Source: Cellulosimicrobium arenosum
Lineage (GTDB): Bacteria; Actinomycetota; Actinomycetes; Actinomycetales; Cellulomonadaceae
DNA: 64,000 nt
Reading direction: 5' to 3'
Assembly: GCF_014837295.1 (NCBI RefSeq)
Contig: NZ_JACYHB010000006.1
Span: 124,001 to 188,000 of the forward strand
Shown: one piece after another, positions 36,361-45,512 of the stretch
Layout of the letters: the number at the start of each line of letters is the position of its first letter
How positions within the stretch are numbered: the first letter of the stretch is position 1
The notes under the pieces: model-generated
The model's database searches: none
Told to the model about the DNA's origin: nothing
Seen by the model: the letters and a program-made list of their open reading frames with translations, nothing else
Program-made: the position numbers and the translations under genes

Positions 36361-36797
36361 GACACGACCTTTCACCGTGCGGCCCGGGATCCACCCGGTG
36401 CGCGCACGCGTCAGGTGGCCGCCCTGAGCGGCCACGTTGCGGTTGTCGGTGCGGACCCTGGCAGTACGCACCCCTGGCGCCACCCGGTCCAGCACCCACC
36501 CGCACGAGGTGCGAGCGAGACCGATGCCGGACGCGGCCCCGGGCACCCGGACGGACCGGGAGGGGAGGGGACGTGACGCGCGATGTCGACGGGCGACGCG
36601 ACCTCACCTCGGAGAAGGAAGGGCGCGGACCAGTCGCGGCACAGAGTCTACCCGACGCATGCCCGACGACGTGACGTCGCACCTGGAGCCGCACCTGGCC
36701 GCACCGGGGGCCGCAGGTGGGGGCCGCAGGTGGGGCCGTCGTCCACAGGTTGGCGGGCTCGCTCCCGCCGTCGGTGCCGACGGTGCAGGATCGACGG
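36361..36797. other. Divergent intergenic region between rpsB and the M23 peptidase (437 bp)
   Basis: No gene is supported. It contains a candidate rpsB -10 box (36645-36650), giving a leader of about 280 nt, and GGCCGCAGGTGGG direct repeats at 36708-36736 with inverted partners of the type CCGCACCTGG at 36678-36700. The leader may carry S2 autoregulatory structure as in other bacteria, but no specific fold was identified by eye. Confidence 0.55.
36645..36650 (-). promoter_or_regulatory. rpsB: Candidate -10 box for rpsB
   Basis: GGGTAGACTCTG on the minus strand contains a TAnnnT hexamer; no good -35 is visible 16-18 nt upstream. It is the best promoter-like sequence in the rpsB upstream region. 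Confidence 0.35.
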
Positions 36798-37442
36798 GTG
36801 CACACCTCGACGAGCGGCCACGAGGTCGCACCCGAGGCGGAGCGGGCCTCGACCTCCCGGACCCGCCGTCGCACCCGGGCGGCTGCCGTCCTGGTCGTCG
36901 CTGCCGTCGCGCTGTCCCTGCCCGCCGGCGCGGCAGTGCTGCCCAGTGCGACGGGCGCGGCCGCCCCGCGAGCGACCGACGCCGCGCCGTCCGTCGCCGC
37001 GGGCGGGTGGTCGGCCCCGGTCGGCGATCCCGCTGCCCCGGACGTCCTCGCCCCGTTCGACCCGCCCGCGCAGGACTGGCTGCCCGGGCACCGGGGGGTC
37101 GACCTGACCGCCCCACCCGGCGACACGGTCCGCTCGCCCGCCGGCGGCACGGTGACCTTCGCCGGGCCGGTCGCCGGCCGCGACGTCCTCGTCGTGACGC
37201 ACGACGACGGACTGCGCACCTCGCTCGAACCGGTCACCTCCAGCGTCTCCGCAGGCACACGCGTGCGACGCGGCGACGTCGTCGGGCACGTCCAGGATCC
37301 GGTGGGGACGGCCGGGAGCCACTGTGCCGGGACGTGCGTGCACTGGGGCGTGCGCCGGGAGCGGACGTACCTCGACCCGCTCGGGCTGCTCGGCGGCCGT
37401 CCGCCGATCGTGCTGCTGCCGCTCCGGGAGCGCGGTCCTTAG
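36798..37442 (+). CDS. M23 family peptidoglycan endopeptidase (LytM-like), secreted
   Basis: 214 residues from the GTG at 36798, which puts a basic region (SRTRRRTRAAA) before a hydrophobic signal segment (VLVVAAVALSLPAGAAVL, about 38-55). The LytM fold follows: HRGVDLTAPPGDTVRSPA gives zinc ligands His and Asp, and the GTCVHWGV segment gives the second His of the HxH motif, the first being replaced by Cys, a form I recall as common in short actinobacterial M23 proteins (CLHWG). It would trim or remodel peptidoglycan outside the membrane, or be catalytically altered. Plus-strand gene between xerC and rpsB, a conserved position in actinobacteria. Confidence 0.87.
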   Translation: MHTSTSGHEVAPEAERASTSRTRRRTRAAAVLVVAAVALSLPAGAAVLPSATGAAAPRATDAAPSVAAGGWSAPVGDPAAPDVLAPFDPPAQDWLPGHRGVDLTAPPGDTVRSPAGGTVTFAGPVAGRDVLVVTHDDGLRTSLEPVTSSVSAGTRVRRGDVVGHVQDPVGTAGSHCAGTCVHWGVRRERTYLDPLGLLGGRPPIVLLPLRERGP

Positions 37443-37500
37443 GCGCCTGCGACTCGCCCGGGACGACGTCGAACCGCCCCGACAAACGGCAGGAACGCGA

Positions 37501-38508
37501 TCAGGCGCGCGGGAACGCCTGCTCGTAGGAGCTCCGCAGGCGCTCGGCCGTCACGTGCGTGTAGCGCTGCGTCGTGGCGAGCGAGGAGTGCCCGAGGATC
37601 TCCTGCACGCTGCGCAGGTCCGACCCACCGGCGAGCAGGTGCGTCGCCGCGCTGTGACGCAGATCGTGAGGCGCGACGTCCTCGACCCCTGCTGCACGCG
37701 CGAGCCGGTGCACGGCGTCGCGCACCTGTCGCTGCCCCCAGCGTCCGCCACGGTCCCCGAGGAGCAGGGCAGCACCGGACCGCACCCCGACGAGCGCGGG
37801 GCGGCCTCGCTCGAGCCATGCCGCCGCGGCCCGCGCGGCCGGCACGCCGAACGGCACGACGCGCTCCTTGTCCCCCTTGCCGACGACCCGCACGGTGCGC
37901 GCGTCGGGGTCCAGGCTGTCCACGTCCGCGCCGACGAGCTCGCCGACGCGCACGCCCGCACCGTAGAGCAGCTCCGCCGCCGCCCATTCACGCAGCCGTG
38001 CGGGCTCGTCCTCGGCCGCGGCGTCGCGTGCGGCGTCCCGGGCGATGTCGAGCATGCGCGCCGCAGCGTCCTCCGCGAGCACGGTCGGCAGCGCACGGAC
38101 GACGCGCGGGCTCGCCAGTCGGGCGGCGGGGTCGGCGGCGACGCGTCCGTCGTGGCGGGCCCACGAGAAGAACACCCGCACCGCGGCGCCCCGGCGCGCA
38201 AGGGTCGAGCGGGCAAGGCCCTGCTCGGACAGCGTGGTCAACCAGGACCGCAGTCTCGCGAGGTCGACGTCGTCGAGCTCGCCGACCCCGTCACGTGCAG
38301 CGTGCTGCAGCATCGAGGCGACATCCCCCCGGTACGCGCGCGCGGTGTGCCGCGAGACGCCCCGAGACACCTCGAGGTGTCCCACGAAGTCGTCGAGCGC
38401 ACGCGCCAGCGCCGGGGGCAGCCGGGCGAGCTCCTCGCCTCGGACCGCCGGCCCCGTGGTGCCGTCTCCGGACTCCGCCGGAGGCACGGGACGACTCGGC
38501 AGGCTCAT
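37501..38508 (-). CDS. xerC: Tyrosine recombinase XerC
   Basis: 335 residues from the ATG at 38508, which overlaps the dprA stop (ATGA). The SAM-like N-terminal domain (DDFVGHLEVSRGVSRHTARAY) precedes the catalytic domain with all key residues: Arg in YGAGVRVGELVG, Lys in GKGDKERVVPF, HDLRHSAATHLL (His-x-x-Arg), LGHSSLATTQRYTHV (His and the nucleophile Tyr). It acts at dif to resolve chromosome dimers together with XerD. An N-terminal extension of about 35 residues is present. Genomic setting next to dprA and absence of phage genes argue for the housekeeping recombinase rather than an integrase. Confidence 0.93.
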   Translation of the reverse strand: MSLPSRPVPPAESGDGTTGPAVRGEELARLPPALARALDDFVGHLEVSRGVSRHTARAYRGDVASMLQHAARDGVGELDDVDLARLRSWLTTLSEQGLARSTLARRGAAVRVFFSWARHDGRVAADPAARLASPRVVRALPTVLAEDAAARMLDIARDAARDAAAEDEPARLREWAAAELLYGAGVRVGELVGADVDSLDPDARTVRVVGKGDKERVVPFGVPAARAAAAWLERGRPALVGVRSGAALLLGDRGGRWGQRQVRDAVHRLARAAGVEDVAPHDLRHSAATHLLAGGSDLRSVQEILGHSSLATTQRYTHVTAERLRSSYEQAFPRA

Positions 38509-39956
38509 CACGACAGTCTGTCGGCTCTGCGCGCCCGTCGCCACCCTCCGCCCTCCGGACGGGCGAGCCCGAGCAGCTCGAGCCGACCGAGCGCCGCCAA
38601 GGACTCCGGCACCGACAGACCCGCGGCCCGCGCGACCGACCCGACCTCGACCGAGCGGCGCAGGGGCAGCGCCTCCCACGCGCGCTTCTCGGCGCCGTCG
38701 AGGTCGTCGTAGGCACGCAGCGGGCCCGGAGGCGGGGCGGGCGCGGCGTCGACCGACAGCGCGCCCGCGAGCTCGGCCACCTCGGCGGCGTCCGTCACGC
38801 AGACCGCGGTCCCCTCGCGCAGGAGCCGGTGGCACCCGCTCGAGGCCATCGAGGTCACCGGTCCCGGCACCGCGCCGACCGGCCGGGAGAGCTCGGCGGC
38901 GCGTGCCGCGGTGCTGAGCGAGCCCGAGCGCCACGCGGCCTCGACCACGACCGTCGCCCGGCCGAACGCCGCGATCAGCCTGTTGCGCTGGAGGAAGCGG
39001 ACCCGGCTCGGCACGGACCCGGGTGGCACCTCCGAGACCACCGTGCCACCGGTGTCGATCACGGTGCGCAGCAGGTCGGTGTTCCCGGCGGGATAGAGCC
39101 GGTCCACGCCGCCCGCGAGGAAGGCGACCGTGGGGCCGTCCGCGGCGAGCGCCCCCCGGTGCGCGGCCGCGTCGATGCCGTAGGCCCCGCCCGAGACCAC
39201 GGTGAACCCGCGGGCACCGATGCCGGTGGCGATCTCGTGCGTCACGCGTCGTCCATAGTCCGTGCAGGCGCGCGCTCCCACCACCGAGACCGCGCGACCG
39301 GCGGCGTCGGCCAGGTCGAGCGGTCCACGCACCCACAGGCACAGCGGTGCGTTGGGGGCGAGATCGTCGAGCACCCCCGGCCAGCCGGGGTCCCCCGGGA
39401 CGACCAGCCGTCCGCCCCACCGCTCCAGCACGCGCAGCTCCCGCCGCGGGTCGAGGCCGTCGAGCCGCGGCGACCACCGCGCCACCGCCCGCATGAGCCG
39501 TACGGCCGGCGTCGGGGGCCGGCCCGCGGGCCTCGACGGCCCGGCTGCGCCGACCGCGGTGACGCGGCCGGCACACGGGGGCGACCCGCCGGGCACGGCC
39601 GCCGCGCCGAGGACGGTCGCCGCGACCTCGGGGTCACCGCCCCCGCCCGGCGACCGCGCGCTCCGCTCGTCGGCGGACGTGCCGTCACCGAGAAGTCCTT
39701 CGGGCGCACGCCTCTCACCGAGCGCGACGAGCTCGCGGTGCGCGGCCGCCGGGCCGCGCGCGGCGGCATAGACCCACGCGAGCGCCTGTGCGGCGCCGAG
39801 GTGGGAGACGAGCGTGCGGGCCAGCTCGTCACCGGGTTCGGCGACACGGGACCACGCAGCGCGCGCGAGCCGCTCGTCCGTCAGGTCGAACGCGGGCTCG
39901 GCCGGTGGCCCGCCCGTGGCGGGACGGGCGGAGGCCCCGGACCGTGGCTCAACCAT
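38508..39956 (-). CDS. dprA: DNA-processing protein DprA
   Basis: 482 residues, longer than the usual 280-400. The N-terminal region (about 1-160) has an extended SAM-like part with Gly/Pro-rich linker; the Rossmann-like core has VVGARACTDYGRRVT, GFTVVSGGAYGIDAAAHRGAL (ssDNA-binding loop), VAFLAGGVDRLYP and RNRLIAAFGRATVVVEA; a winged-helix-like C-terminal domain ends RRARRADRLS. DprA loads RecA on incoming ssDNA during transformation and is widely kept in non-competent bacteria. Its start overlaps comM by 8 bp and its stop overlaps xerC. Confidence 0.94.
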   Translation of the reverse strand: MVEPRSGASARPATGGPPAEPAFDLTDERLARAAWSRVAEPGDELARTLVSHLGAAQALAWVYAAARGPAAAHRELVALGERRAPEGLLGDGTSADERSARSPGGGGDPEVAATVLGAAAVPGGSPPCAGRVTAVGAAGPSRPAGRPPTPAVRLMRAVARWSPRLDGLDPRRELRVLERWGGRLVVPGDPGWPGVLDDLAPNAPLCLWVRGPLDLADAAGRAVSVVGARACTDYGRRVTHEIATGIGARGFTVVSGGAYGIDAAAHRGALAADGPTVAFLAGGVDRLYPAGNTDLLRTVIDTGGTVVSEVPPGSVPSRVRFLQRNRLIAAFGRATVVVEAAWRSGSLSTAARAAELSRPVGAVPGPVTSMASSGCHRLLREGTAVCVTDAAEVAELAGALSVDAAPAPPPGPLRAYDDLDGAEKRAWEALPLRRSVEVGSVARAAGLSVPESLAALGRLELLGLARPEGGGWRRARRADRLS

Positions 39957-41487
39957 GCTGGCCCCGCGTCCGCAGCGCCAGACCGAGGCCGATGTCGCCT
40001 CGCGTCGGGGCGTCGCGGCCGGCGAGGTCCGCGACGGTCCACGCGAGCCGCAGCACGCGGTCGGCGCCCCGCAGGCTCAGGGTGCCCCGGTCGAGCGCGG
40101 CGTCCACGTCCCGCAGGAGACCGTGGTCGGCGCCGAGCCGGCTGCGGAGCCACGCGCCCGACACCTCGGCGTTCGTCCGCCACGGGGTCGAACGCAGGCG
40201 CACGGACGCCGCCTCGCGTGCGGCCCGCACGCGCGCTGCCACGACGGCGCTGGACTCCGGCGGCGTCGTGGCCGCCCGCTCGACCCGGGTGACGGGACGC
40301 ACCTCGACCTGGACGTCCACCCGGTCGAGCAGCGGTCCGGAGAGCCGACCGAGGTAGCGGCGCCGGGCGAGCGCTGTGCACGAGCAGTCCAGCCCCTTGC
40401 CCACGCCCTGTCCGCACGGGCACGGGTTCGCCGCGAGGACGAGCTGGAACCGGGCGGGGTACCGGGCGCTGCCGGCGGCCCGGTGGATCACGAGCTCACC
40501 GTGCTCGAGCGGCTGACGCAACGTCTGCAGGACGCACCCCCCGAACTCCGGTGCCTCGTCCATGAACAGCACACCGCGGTGGGCGCGCGAGGCCGCACCG
40601 GGTCGTGGGAGACCTGAGCCACCGCCGACGATCGACGCGGGGGTGGCGGTGTGGTGCGGGTCCTCGTAGGGCGGACGTCGCAGCAGCCCTCCTCCCGGGT
40701 CGAACACGCCCGCGACGGAGTGGACCGCGGTGACCTCCACCGCCTCGCGCTCGGTGAGGTCGGGCAGGATGCCGGGCAGCCGCGAGGCGAGCATCGTCTT
40801 GCCCGCGCCCGGTGCCCCGACGAGCAGCAGGTGGTGCCCGCCGGCGGCGGCCACCTCGATCGCGTGCCGTGCCTCGTCCTGACCCAGCACGTCGGCGAGG
40901 TCTCCGTCGCGCCGTCGGACCTCCCCCGTGCGCGCGGGGGCCACCGCTCCGTCGACTCCCGACGCACGCTCGACCGACGCGCCGTAGGACTGCGCGACCT
41001 GGGCGAGGTCGACGGCCCCCACGACGCGAGCGCCCGGGACGAGCCGCGCCTCGGCGGCGTCGGCGGCTGGCACCACCACGTCGCGGAATCCCGCGGCGAC
41101 CGCGGCCGCGACCGCGGGCAGCACGCCGCGCCCCGGGTGCAGGCGTCCGTCGAGGCCCAGCTCGCCGACGTGCACGACGCCTGCCACGTCGGCGGCACGC
41201 AGCACTCCTGCGCCGGCCAGGGTGGCGACCGCGATGGCGAGATCGAACCCGGTGCCCGTCTTGGGCAGCGCGGCAGGTGAGAGGTTGACGGTGATCTTGC
41301 GCTGGGGCCAGGTCAGGCCCGTCGACGCGACGGCCGCGCGGACCCGGTCGCGCGACTCGCTGAGCGCCGTGTCCGGCAGACCCACGAGGGTGAAGCCCGG
41401 GACCGACGCCGCGAGGTGCGCCTGGACCTCGACGACGTGCCCGGTGAACCCGACCAGCGCGACCGCACGTGTCATGCCCAGGCCCAT
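39949..41487 (-). CDS. comM: YifB/ComM family Mg-chelatase-like AAA ATPase
   Basis: 512 residues from the ATG at 41487, adjacent to the yraN stop; a GTG one codon upstream is equivalent. The N-terminal Lon-like domain has ALVGFTGHVVEVQAHLA and LVGLPDTALSESRDRVRAA; the AAA+ core has Walker A VGAPGAGKTMLASRLPGILP, the HSVAG and PPYEDPHHTATPASIVGGG motifs, and Walker B GVLFMDEAPEF; the C-terminal Cys-containing NPCPCGQG segment and Arg finger region complete it. ComM is a branch-migration helicase in natural transformation of Gram-negatives; the actinobacterial role is not established. Part of the yraN-comM-dprA-xerC unit. Confidence 0.93.
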   Translation of the reverse strand: MGLGMTRAVALVGFTGHVVEVQAHLAASVPGFTLVGLPDTALSESRDRVRAAVASTGLTWPQRKITVNLSPAALPKTGTGFDLAIAVATLAGAGVLRAADVAGVVHVGELGLDGRLHPGRGVLPAVAAAVAAGFRDVVVPAADAAEARLVPGARVVGAVDLAQVAQSYGASVERASGVDGAVAPARTGEVRRRDGDLADVLGQDEARHAIEVAAAGGHHLLLVGAPGAGKTMLASRLPGILPDLTEREAVEVTAVHSVAGVFDPGGGLLRRPPYEDPHHTATPASIVGGGSGLPRPGAASRAHRGVLFMDEAPEFGGCVLQTLRQPLEHGELVIHRAAGSARYPARFQLVLAANPCPCGQGVGKGLDCSCTALARRRYLGRLSGPLLDRVDVQVEVRPVTRVERAATTPPESSAVVAARVRAAREAASVRLRSTPWRTNAEVSGAWLRSRLGADHGLLRDVDAALDRGTLSLRGADRVLRLAWTVADLAGRDAPTRGDIGLGLALRTRGQHG

Positions 41488-41846
41488 CACGCGCTCACGC
41501 CCACGAGGTGCTCGACCTGCGCGGCCCCGGCTCGCGGCAGCACGACCGCGACGACGTCGATGCGCACGGAGCGGGCCTGCACGTCGTGGTCCGCGAGCCA
41601 CTGCCCGGTCAGTCGGCGCAGCCTCGCGAGCTTCTGGGCCGTCACCGCCTGCGCAGGGTGCCCGAACGCCGTCCCCCGCCGAGTCTTGACCTCGACGGCG
41701 ACCAGGACGTCGCCGTCTAGCGCGACGACGTCGAGCTCGCCGCCTCGGCCCCGCCAGTTCCTGTCGAGCACGTCCCAGCCCGCCTCGACCAGGTGGCTCG
41801 CAGCCACCTTCTCCCCGTACCGCCCGACCGCGTCCTTCGCCCTCAT
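41487..41846 (-). CDS. yraN: YraN family (UPF0102) nuclease-fold protein
   Basis: 119 residues. The fold of Holliday-junction-resolvase-like endonucleases is visible in RYGEKVAASHLVEAGWDVLD (family YGExxAxxxL), GGELDVVALDGDVLVAVEVK (catalytic Asp and Glu-x-Lys), and the RRLTGQWLADHDVQARSVRIDVVAV C-terminus. Function in the cell is unknown, but the gene is constantly linked to comM and dprA. Its stop adjoins the comM start. The 141-bp gap upstream of it, towards the DUF2469 gene, shows nothing recognisable. Confidence 0.9.
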   Translation of the reverse strand: MRAKDAVGRYGEKVAASHLVEAGWDVLDRNWRGRGGELDVVALDGDVLVAVEVKTRRGTAFGHPAQAVTAQKLARLRRLTGQWLADHDVQARSVRIDVVAVVLPRAGAAQVEHLVGVSA

Positions 41847-41987
41847 GGCTCACCTCCGCGGCACACCCTGCCGGGTGGACGGGAGACGGGCGTCGACGGG
41901 CGCCGGTCGCTGGGGACGAAGCTCCGTCGAACGGTCCTGTGGAAGCGCAGAACGCCTGCCCTGAGCCGATCCGGCCCGGGCACGGAG

Positions 41988-42287
41988 TCAGAGCTGCAGC
42001 TCTGCCTTGGCGAGCTCCTCGACGTTGACGTCCTTGAACGTCACGACCCGCACCGACTTCACGAAGCGCGCCGAGCGGTAGACGTCCCACACCCAGGCGT
42101 CCGCGAGGCGCAGCTCGAAGTAGACCTCACCGGCCGCGGAGCGCACCTGCAGGTCGACCTGGTTCGCCAGGTAGAAGCGACGTTCGGTCTCCACCACGTA
42201 CGAGAACAGCCCGACGACGTCGCGGTACTCGCGATAGAGCGCGAGCTCCATCTCGGTCTCGTAGTTCTCCAGGTCTTCGGCACTCAC
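41988..42287 (-). CDS. DUF2469 family protein
   Basis: 99 residues from the GTG at 42287. The sequence SAEDLENYETEMELALYREY and the C-terminal KSVRVVTFKDVNVEELAKAE are very characteristic of DUF2469, a small conserved actinobacterial family of unknown function located next to rnhB and yraN. Acidic N-terminus, central beta-strands (YFELRLADAWVWDVYR). No catalytic motif is known. A CATGAT box 6 nt before the GTG suggests a leaderless mRNA, and a perfect 11-bp palindrome overlaps this box. Confidence 0.9.
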   Translation of the reverse strand: MSAEDLENYETEMELALYREYRDVVGLFSYVVETERRFYLANQVDLQVRSAAGEVYFELRLADAWVWDVYRSARFVKSVRVVTFKDVNVEELAKAELQL

Positions 42288-42292
42288 GCGAC

Positions 42293-42322
42293 CATCATGG
42301 ACCATCACGTCGGTCCATGATG
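42293..42322. promoter_or_regulatory. Perfect palindrome between rnhB and DUF2469 gene
   Basis: CATCATGGACC-N8-GGTCCATGATG is an 11-bp perfect inverted repeat, 10 bp after the rnhB stop and 5 bp before the DUF2469 start, overlapping the candidate -10 box CATGAT (42294-42299). It could be an operator, or the transcript stem ending rnhB; its AT content is higher than that of the other stems in the window. Confidence 0.6.
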
Positions 42323-42331
42323 CCGGGAGCC

Positions 42332-43198
42332 TCAGGTGGCCGGGAGTGTCGCGACCCGCTCGGGGTCGAGCAACGTCCCCGGTCCGCCGAGAAGATCGGC
42401 GCGGTCCGCGGCCTCGACGGACCCGGACGTGCCGTCGACCTCCTGCGCCGTCGTGGCGACCTCGCCGGTGTGCTCGGGGAGCCGCCAGCTGCGGCGGTGC
42501 TGTGACGTGGGGCCGTGCTCGCGCAGCGCGGCGAGGTGCGCCGCAGCCCCGTACCCCTTGTTCTGGTCCCAGCCGTAGCCCGGGTACTGCCGGGCGAGAC
42601 CGGTCATGAGACCGTCGCGCTCGCACTTGGCGAGCACGCTCGCCGCGGCGACCGACGCGCACTGCAGGTCCGCCTTGACCAGCGTGCGCACGCGCGGCTC
42701 GACGAGCCGGTCGGCCCCCATCGGGTCGAGGTCGAACGCCTCGAAGAGGTCGACGGCCCGCGGCCTGCTCAACCAGTCGTGCTTGCCGTCGAGCAGGACG
42801 GCGTCCACGTCCCCGACGCTCCGCCGGGCCTGTGCGAGAGCGCGACGGCCGGCGAGACGCAGCGCGCCCACGATGCCGTGCGCGTCGATCTCGGCCGACC
42901 CGGCGTGACCCACCGCCCACGCGAGGCACCAACGGCGCGCGAGCGGGACGAGAGCTTCCCGGGCGGCCGGGGTGAGCAGCTTGGAGTCCGTCAGACCCGG
43001 CGGGCAGGGTCGCGTCGACAGGTCGACCACGACCACACCGACCGAGACCGGTCCCGCCAGGGCGCCCCGTCCCACCTCGTCCATCCCGGCGACGAGGGTG
43101 GACCCCTCGCGCAGGAGGGCCCGCTCGTGGCGCAGGTCAGGACGCCGCCGGGTACGACCCGAGGCCGGGGCGGCTCGACGCCGGGCCGTCACCGTCAC
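42332..43198 (-). CDS. rnhB: Ribonuclease HII
   Basis: 288 residues from the GTG at 43198, which overlaps the lepB stop. Family core: [19 protein letters not shown] with the catalytic Asp-Glu pair, [23 protein letters not shown] (third acidic residue) and [20 protein letters not shown]. It removes ribonucleotides and RNA primers from DNA hybrids. An Arg-rich N-terminal extension (about 35 residues) and a 45-residue acidic C-terminal tail ([20 protein letters not shown]...) make it longer than the usual 200-250. Confidence 0.94.
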   Translation of the reverse strand: MTVTARRRAAPASGRTRRRPDLRHERALLREGSTLVAGMDEVGRGALAGPVSVGVVVVDLSTRPCPPGLTDSKLLTPAAREALVPLARRWCLAWAVGHAGSAEIDAHGIVGALRLAGRRALAQARRSVGDVDAVLLDGKHDWLSRPRAVDLFEAFDLDPMGADRLVEPRVRTLVKADLQCASVAAASVLAKCERDGLMTGLARQYPGYGWDQNKGYGAAAHLAALREHGPTSQHRRSWRLPEHTGEVATTAQEVDGTSGSVEAADRADLLGGPGTLLDPERVATLPAT

Positions 43199-44034
43199 GG
43201 AGCGGCGTCCGGCACGTCGGCGAACACGTCGCCGGGGTTGCGCAGCAGCTCGAAGCGGGACAGCGGCCAGACCTTGACGAACGCGGTGCCGACGACGTTG
43301 CCCATCGGCACGTAGCCCCCGCCGGGCTTGCCGGTGTTGTACCGCGAGTCCTGCGAGTCCTGCCGGTTGTCGCCCATCACGAACAGCATGTCGGCGGGCA
43401 CGGTGCGGTCGAACGGGTCCTGGCTCGGGATCGAGCCCGGCTTGATGTACGACTCCTCGTCGAGCGGCTCGTCGTTGACGCTGACCCGGCCCTCGGCGTC
43501 GCAGCACACGACGTGGTCGCCGGGCAGCCCGATGACCCGCTTGATGAGGTGCTCCCCGGTGTCCTGGGGCAGGAGGCCGATGAACGTCAGCGCCGCCCGC
43601 ACACCCTCGGCGAGAGGGCCGTCGTCCTGCTCCGCGGGCGGCGGGAGCCAGCCGCCCGGGTCCTTGAAGACGACGATGTCCCCGTGGTGCACGTCGAAGG
43701 CCCCGGGCACCAGCCGCGAGACCATGACCCGGTCGCCGACCAGGAGCGTGTCCTCCATGGACTCGCTCGGGATGAAGAACGCCTGCACGAGGAACGTCTT
43801 GATGAGCAACGACAGCACGAGCGCGCTGACGACGATGATCGCGGTCTCGCGCAGGAACGAGGACCGGCGTGCCGGCGGGCCGTCGTCCGCGGGGTCCCCC
43901 GCCGGCCGGGCGTGGCGAGGTGCGGCGCCGGGCTCGACCGGGGCGTCCCCGCCGCCGGGCTCCCCCGACCCGGTCGCAGCGAAGGGTTCTGGTCGCGAGC
44001 CACGGGGCGCAGCGCTGTCGGTCACGCGGCTCAC
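43195..44034 (-). CDS. lepB: Signal peptidase I
   Basis: 279 residues. A disordered, Pro/Gly/Asp-rich 60-residue N-terminus precedes one transmembrane helix ([20 protein letters not shown]) and the catalytic domain outside the membrane: nucleophile Ser in [20 protein letters not shown], general-base Lys in [12 protein letters not shown], and the box E motif [12 protein letters not shown]. It cleaves signal peptides of exported proteins. GTG start with GGAGGTG upstream. It lies after rplS and before rnhB, as in most actinobacteria. Confidence 0.95.
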   Translation of the reverse strand: MSRVTDSAAPRGSRPEPFAATGSGEPGGGDAPVEPGAAPRHARPAGDPADDGPPARRSSFLRETAIIVVSALVLSLLIKTFLVQAFFIPSESMEDTLLVGDRVMVSRLVPGAFDVHHGDIVVFKDPGGWLPPPAEQDDGPLAEGVRAALTFIGLLPQDTGEHLIKRVIGLPGDHVVCCDAEGRVSVNDEPLDEESYIKPGSIPSQDPFDRTVPADMLFVMGDNRQDSQDSRYNTGKPGGGYVPMGNVVGTAFVKVWPLSRFELLRNPGDVFADVPDAAP

Positions 44035-44094
44035 AATGCCACCTCCGGGGACGATCGGTGAAACGGGCCCGGACTGCGGACCACCGGACGCACG

Positions 44095-44128
44095 ACGGGC
44101 GGCCGTCCCCGGAGGGACGACCGCCCGT
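44095..44128 (-). terminator. rplS terminator stem
   Basis: ACGGGCGGcCGTCCC-CGGA-GGGACGaCCGCCCGT: a 15-position stem with one C-A mismatch and a tetraloop, 20 nt after the rplS stop on the minus strand. Confidence 0.7.
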
Positions 44129-44148
44129 GCGACGCGATCAGGTGGCGA

Positions 44149-44508
44149 TCAGCGGGTCGGCGCGTTCTGGCGCTTCTCCTTGATCTTCGCCTTCTTGCCG
44201 CGCAGCGCGCGGAGGTAGTAGAGCTTGGCGCGACGCACGTCACCGCGGGTGACGACGTCGACGGAGTCGATCGTCGGCGAGTTCACCGGGAAGGTGCGCT
44301 CGACGCCGACGCCGAACGAGATCTTGCGGACCGTGAAGGTCTCACGGACGCCGAAGCCCTGGCGCGCGATGACGACGCCCTGGAACGCCTGGACGCGGGA
44401 GCGGGTGCCCTCGACGACCTTGACGTTGACCTTGAGGGTGTCGCCCGGGCGGAACTCCGGGATGTCGGTGCGCAGCGATGCTGCGTCGACGCTGTCCAGC
44501 GTGTGCAT
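44149..44508 (-). CDS. rplS: 50S ribosomal protein L19
   Basis: 119 residues from the ATG at 44508 (GAGGAGACCAAC upstream). L19 landmarks: [52 protein letters not shown] and the basic C-terminus [19 protein letters not shown]. It lies at the 30S-50S interface. A CATAAT -10 box 143 bp upstream and a stem terminator show it can be transcribed alone from the preceding trmD group. Confidence 0.97.
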   Translation of the reverse strand: MHTLDSVDAASLRTDIPEFRPGDTLKVNVKVVEGTRSRVQAFQGVVIARQGFGVRETFTVRKISFGVGVERTFPVNSPTIDSVDVVTRGDVRRAKLYYLRALRGKKAKIKEKRQNAPTR

Positions 44509-44650
44509 GTTGGTCTCCTCGTCCGCCACGGGTCGGGCGCGTGCTCGTGGCCCAGGCAGGCCTGGGCGTGATGTCGTCAGGGTGGTGCGATCAGCCATGG
44601 TGCCCGGTCGTCCCCCGTGGCAGAGACCGGTCGGCGCACACCAGCGCACC

Positions 44651-44656
44651 ATTATG
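44651..44656 (-). promoter_or_regulatory. rplS: -10 box of a candidate rplS promoter
   Basis: Minus strand GTCTGGCATAATGG, with an extended TG-type -10 CATAAT. The same GTCTGGCAyAAT string occurs in the rpsP promoter. No good -35 was found, and the leader would be about 135 nt. Confidence 0.5.
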
Positions 44657-44671
44657 CCAGACGACCCGCCC

Positions 44672-45511
44672 TCACCCCGCACTCCGGTCGTCGTGCACCG
44701 GTGTCGCGGTCCGGTCGGCCGCGACCAGCCGGCCGTCACGGACCGTCCAGCCCGCGGCGTCGAGTACCTGCAGGTCGTGCGCGTCGAGCCCTGCGACGTC
44801 GAGCGCCTCGACCATGTCGGGCCGCCGCACGACGGTGCGGCGCAGCGCCTCGTCGCGACGCCAGCGCTCGATCCGTGCGTGGTGCCCGGAGAGCAGCACG
44901 TCGGGGACGTCGTGCTCCGCCCAGGTGGGGGGCTTGGTGTACACGGGATACTCCAGCAGCCCTGCCGCCCCGTGGGACTCCTCGACGAGCGAGTGCGGGT
45001 TGCCGACGACGCCCGGCAGCAGCCGTGCGACGGCCTCGATCATGACGAGCGCCGCGACCTCTCCCCCGTTCAGGACGTAGTCCCCGATGGACAGCTCGCT
45101 GACGGTGGTTCCCGTCGCGCGGTAGTGCTCCGCGACCCGCGCGTCGATGCCCTCGTACCGCCCGCACGCGACGACCAGGTGGTCCGCCTCGGCCAGCCGC
45201 TCGGCCGTGCGCTGCGTGAACGTGTCGCCCGACGGCGTCGGCAGCAGCAGGTGCGCGCCCTGGTCGGCACCCCTTTCGCTCCCGCGGCCCGAGACGTCGT
45301 CGATCGCACGCCCCCACACGTCGGGCCGCATGACCATGCCCGCGCCACCGCCGAACGGTGTGTCGTCCACGGTGCGGTGACGATCCGTCGTCCAGTCGCG
45401 CAGGTCGTGGACCCGCAGGTCGAGGATGCCCGACGCGCGGGCCTTGCCGACCAGCGACAGGTCGAGTGCCGAGAGGTAGTCCGGGAAGATGGTGACGACG
45501 TCGATCCGCAC
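44672..45511 (-). CDS. trmD: tRNA (guanine(37)-N(1))-methyltransferase
   Basis: 279 residues from the GTG at 45511, 1 nt after the rimM stop region. SPOUT trefoil-knot enzyme that makes m1G37 in tRNAs: [50 protein letters not shown], then the knot motifs [14 protein letters not shown] and [18 protein letters not shown], and the [23 protein letters not shown] loop region. A short insertion ([13 protein letters not shown]) lies before the knot, and the C-terminus is extended by about 25 residues. Part of rpsP-khpA-rimM-trmD. Confidence 0.95.
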   Translation of the reverse strand: MRIDVVTIFPDYLSALDLSLVGKARASGILDLRVHDLRDWTTDRHRTVDDTPFGGGAGMVMRPDVWGRAIDDVSGRGSERGADQGAHLLLPTPSGDTFTQRTAERLAEADHLVVACGRYEGIDARVAEHYRATGTTVSELSIGDYVLNGGEVAALVMIEAVARLLPGVVGNPHSLVEESHGAAGLLEYPVYTKPPTWAEHDVPDVLLSGHHARIERWRRDEALRRTVVRRPDMVEALDVAGLDAHDLQVLDAAGWTVRDGRLVAADRTATPVHDDRSAG

Positions 45512-45512
45512 G

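Noticed and set aside
37501-38508. Phage or integron integrase
   Set aside because: All neighbours (dprA, comM, yraN, rpsB) are chromosomal housekeeping genes and length and motifs fit XerC; no att-like repeats or phage genes nearby.
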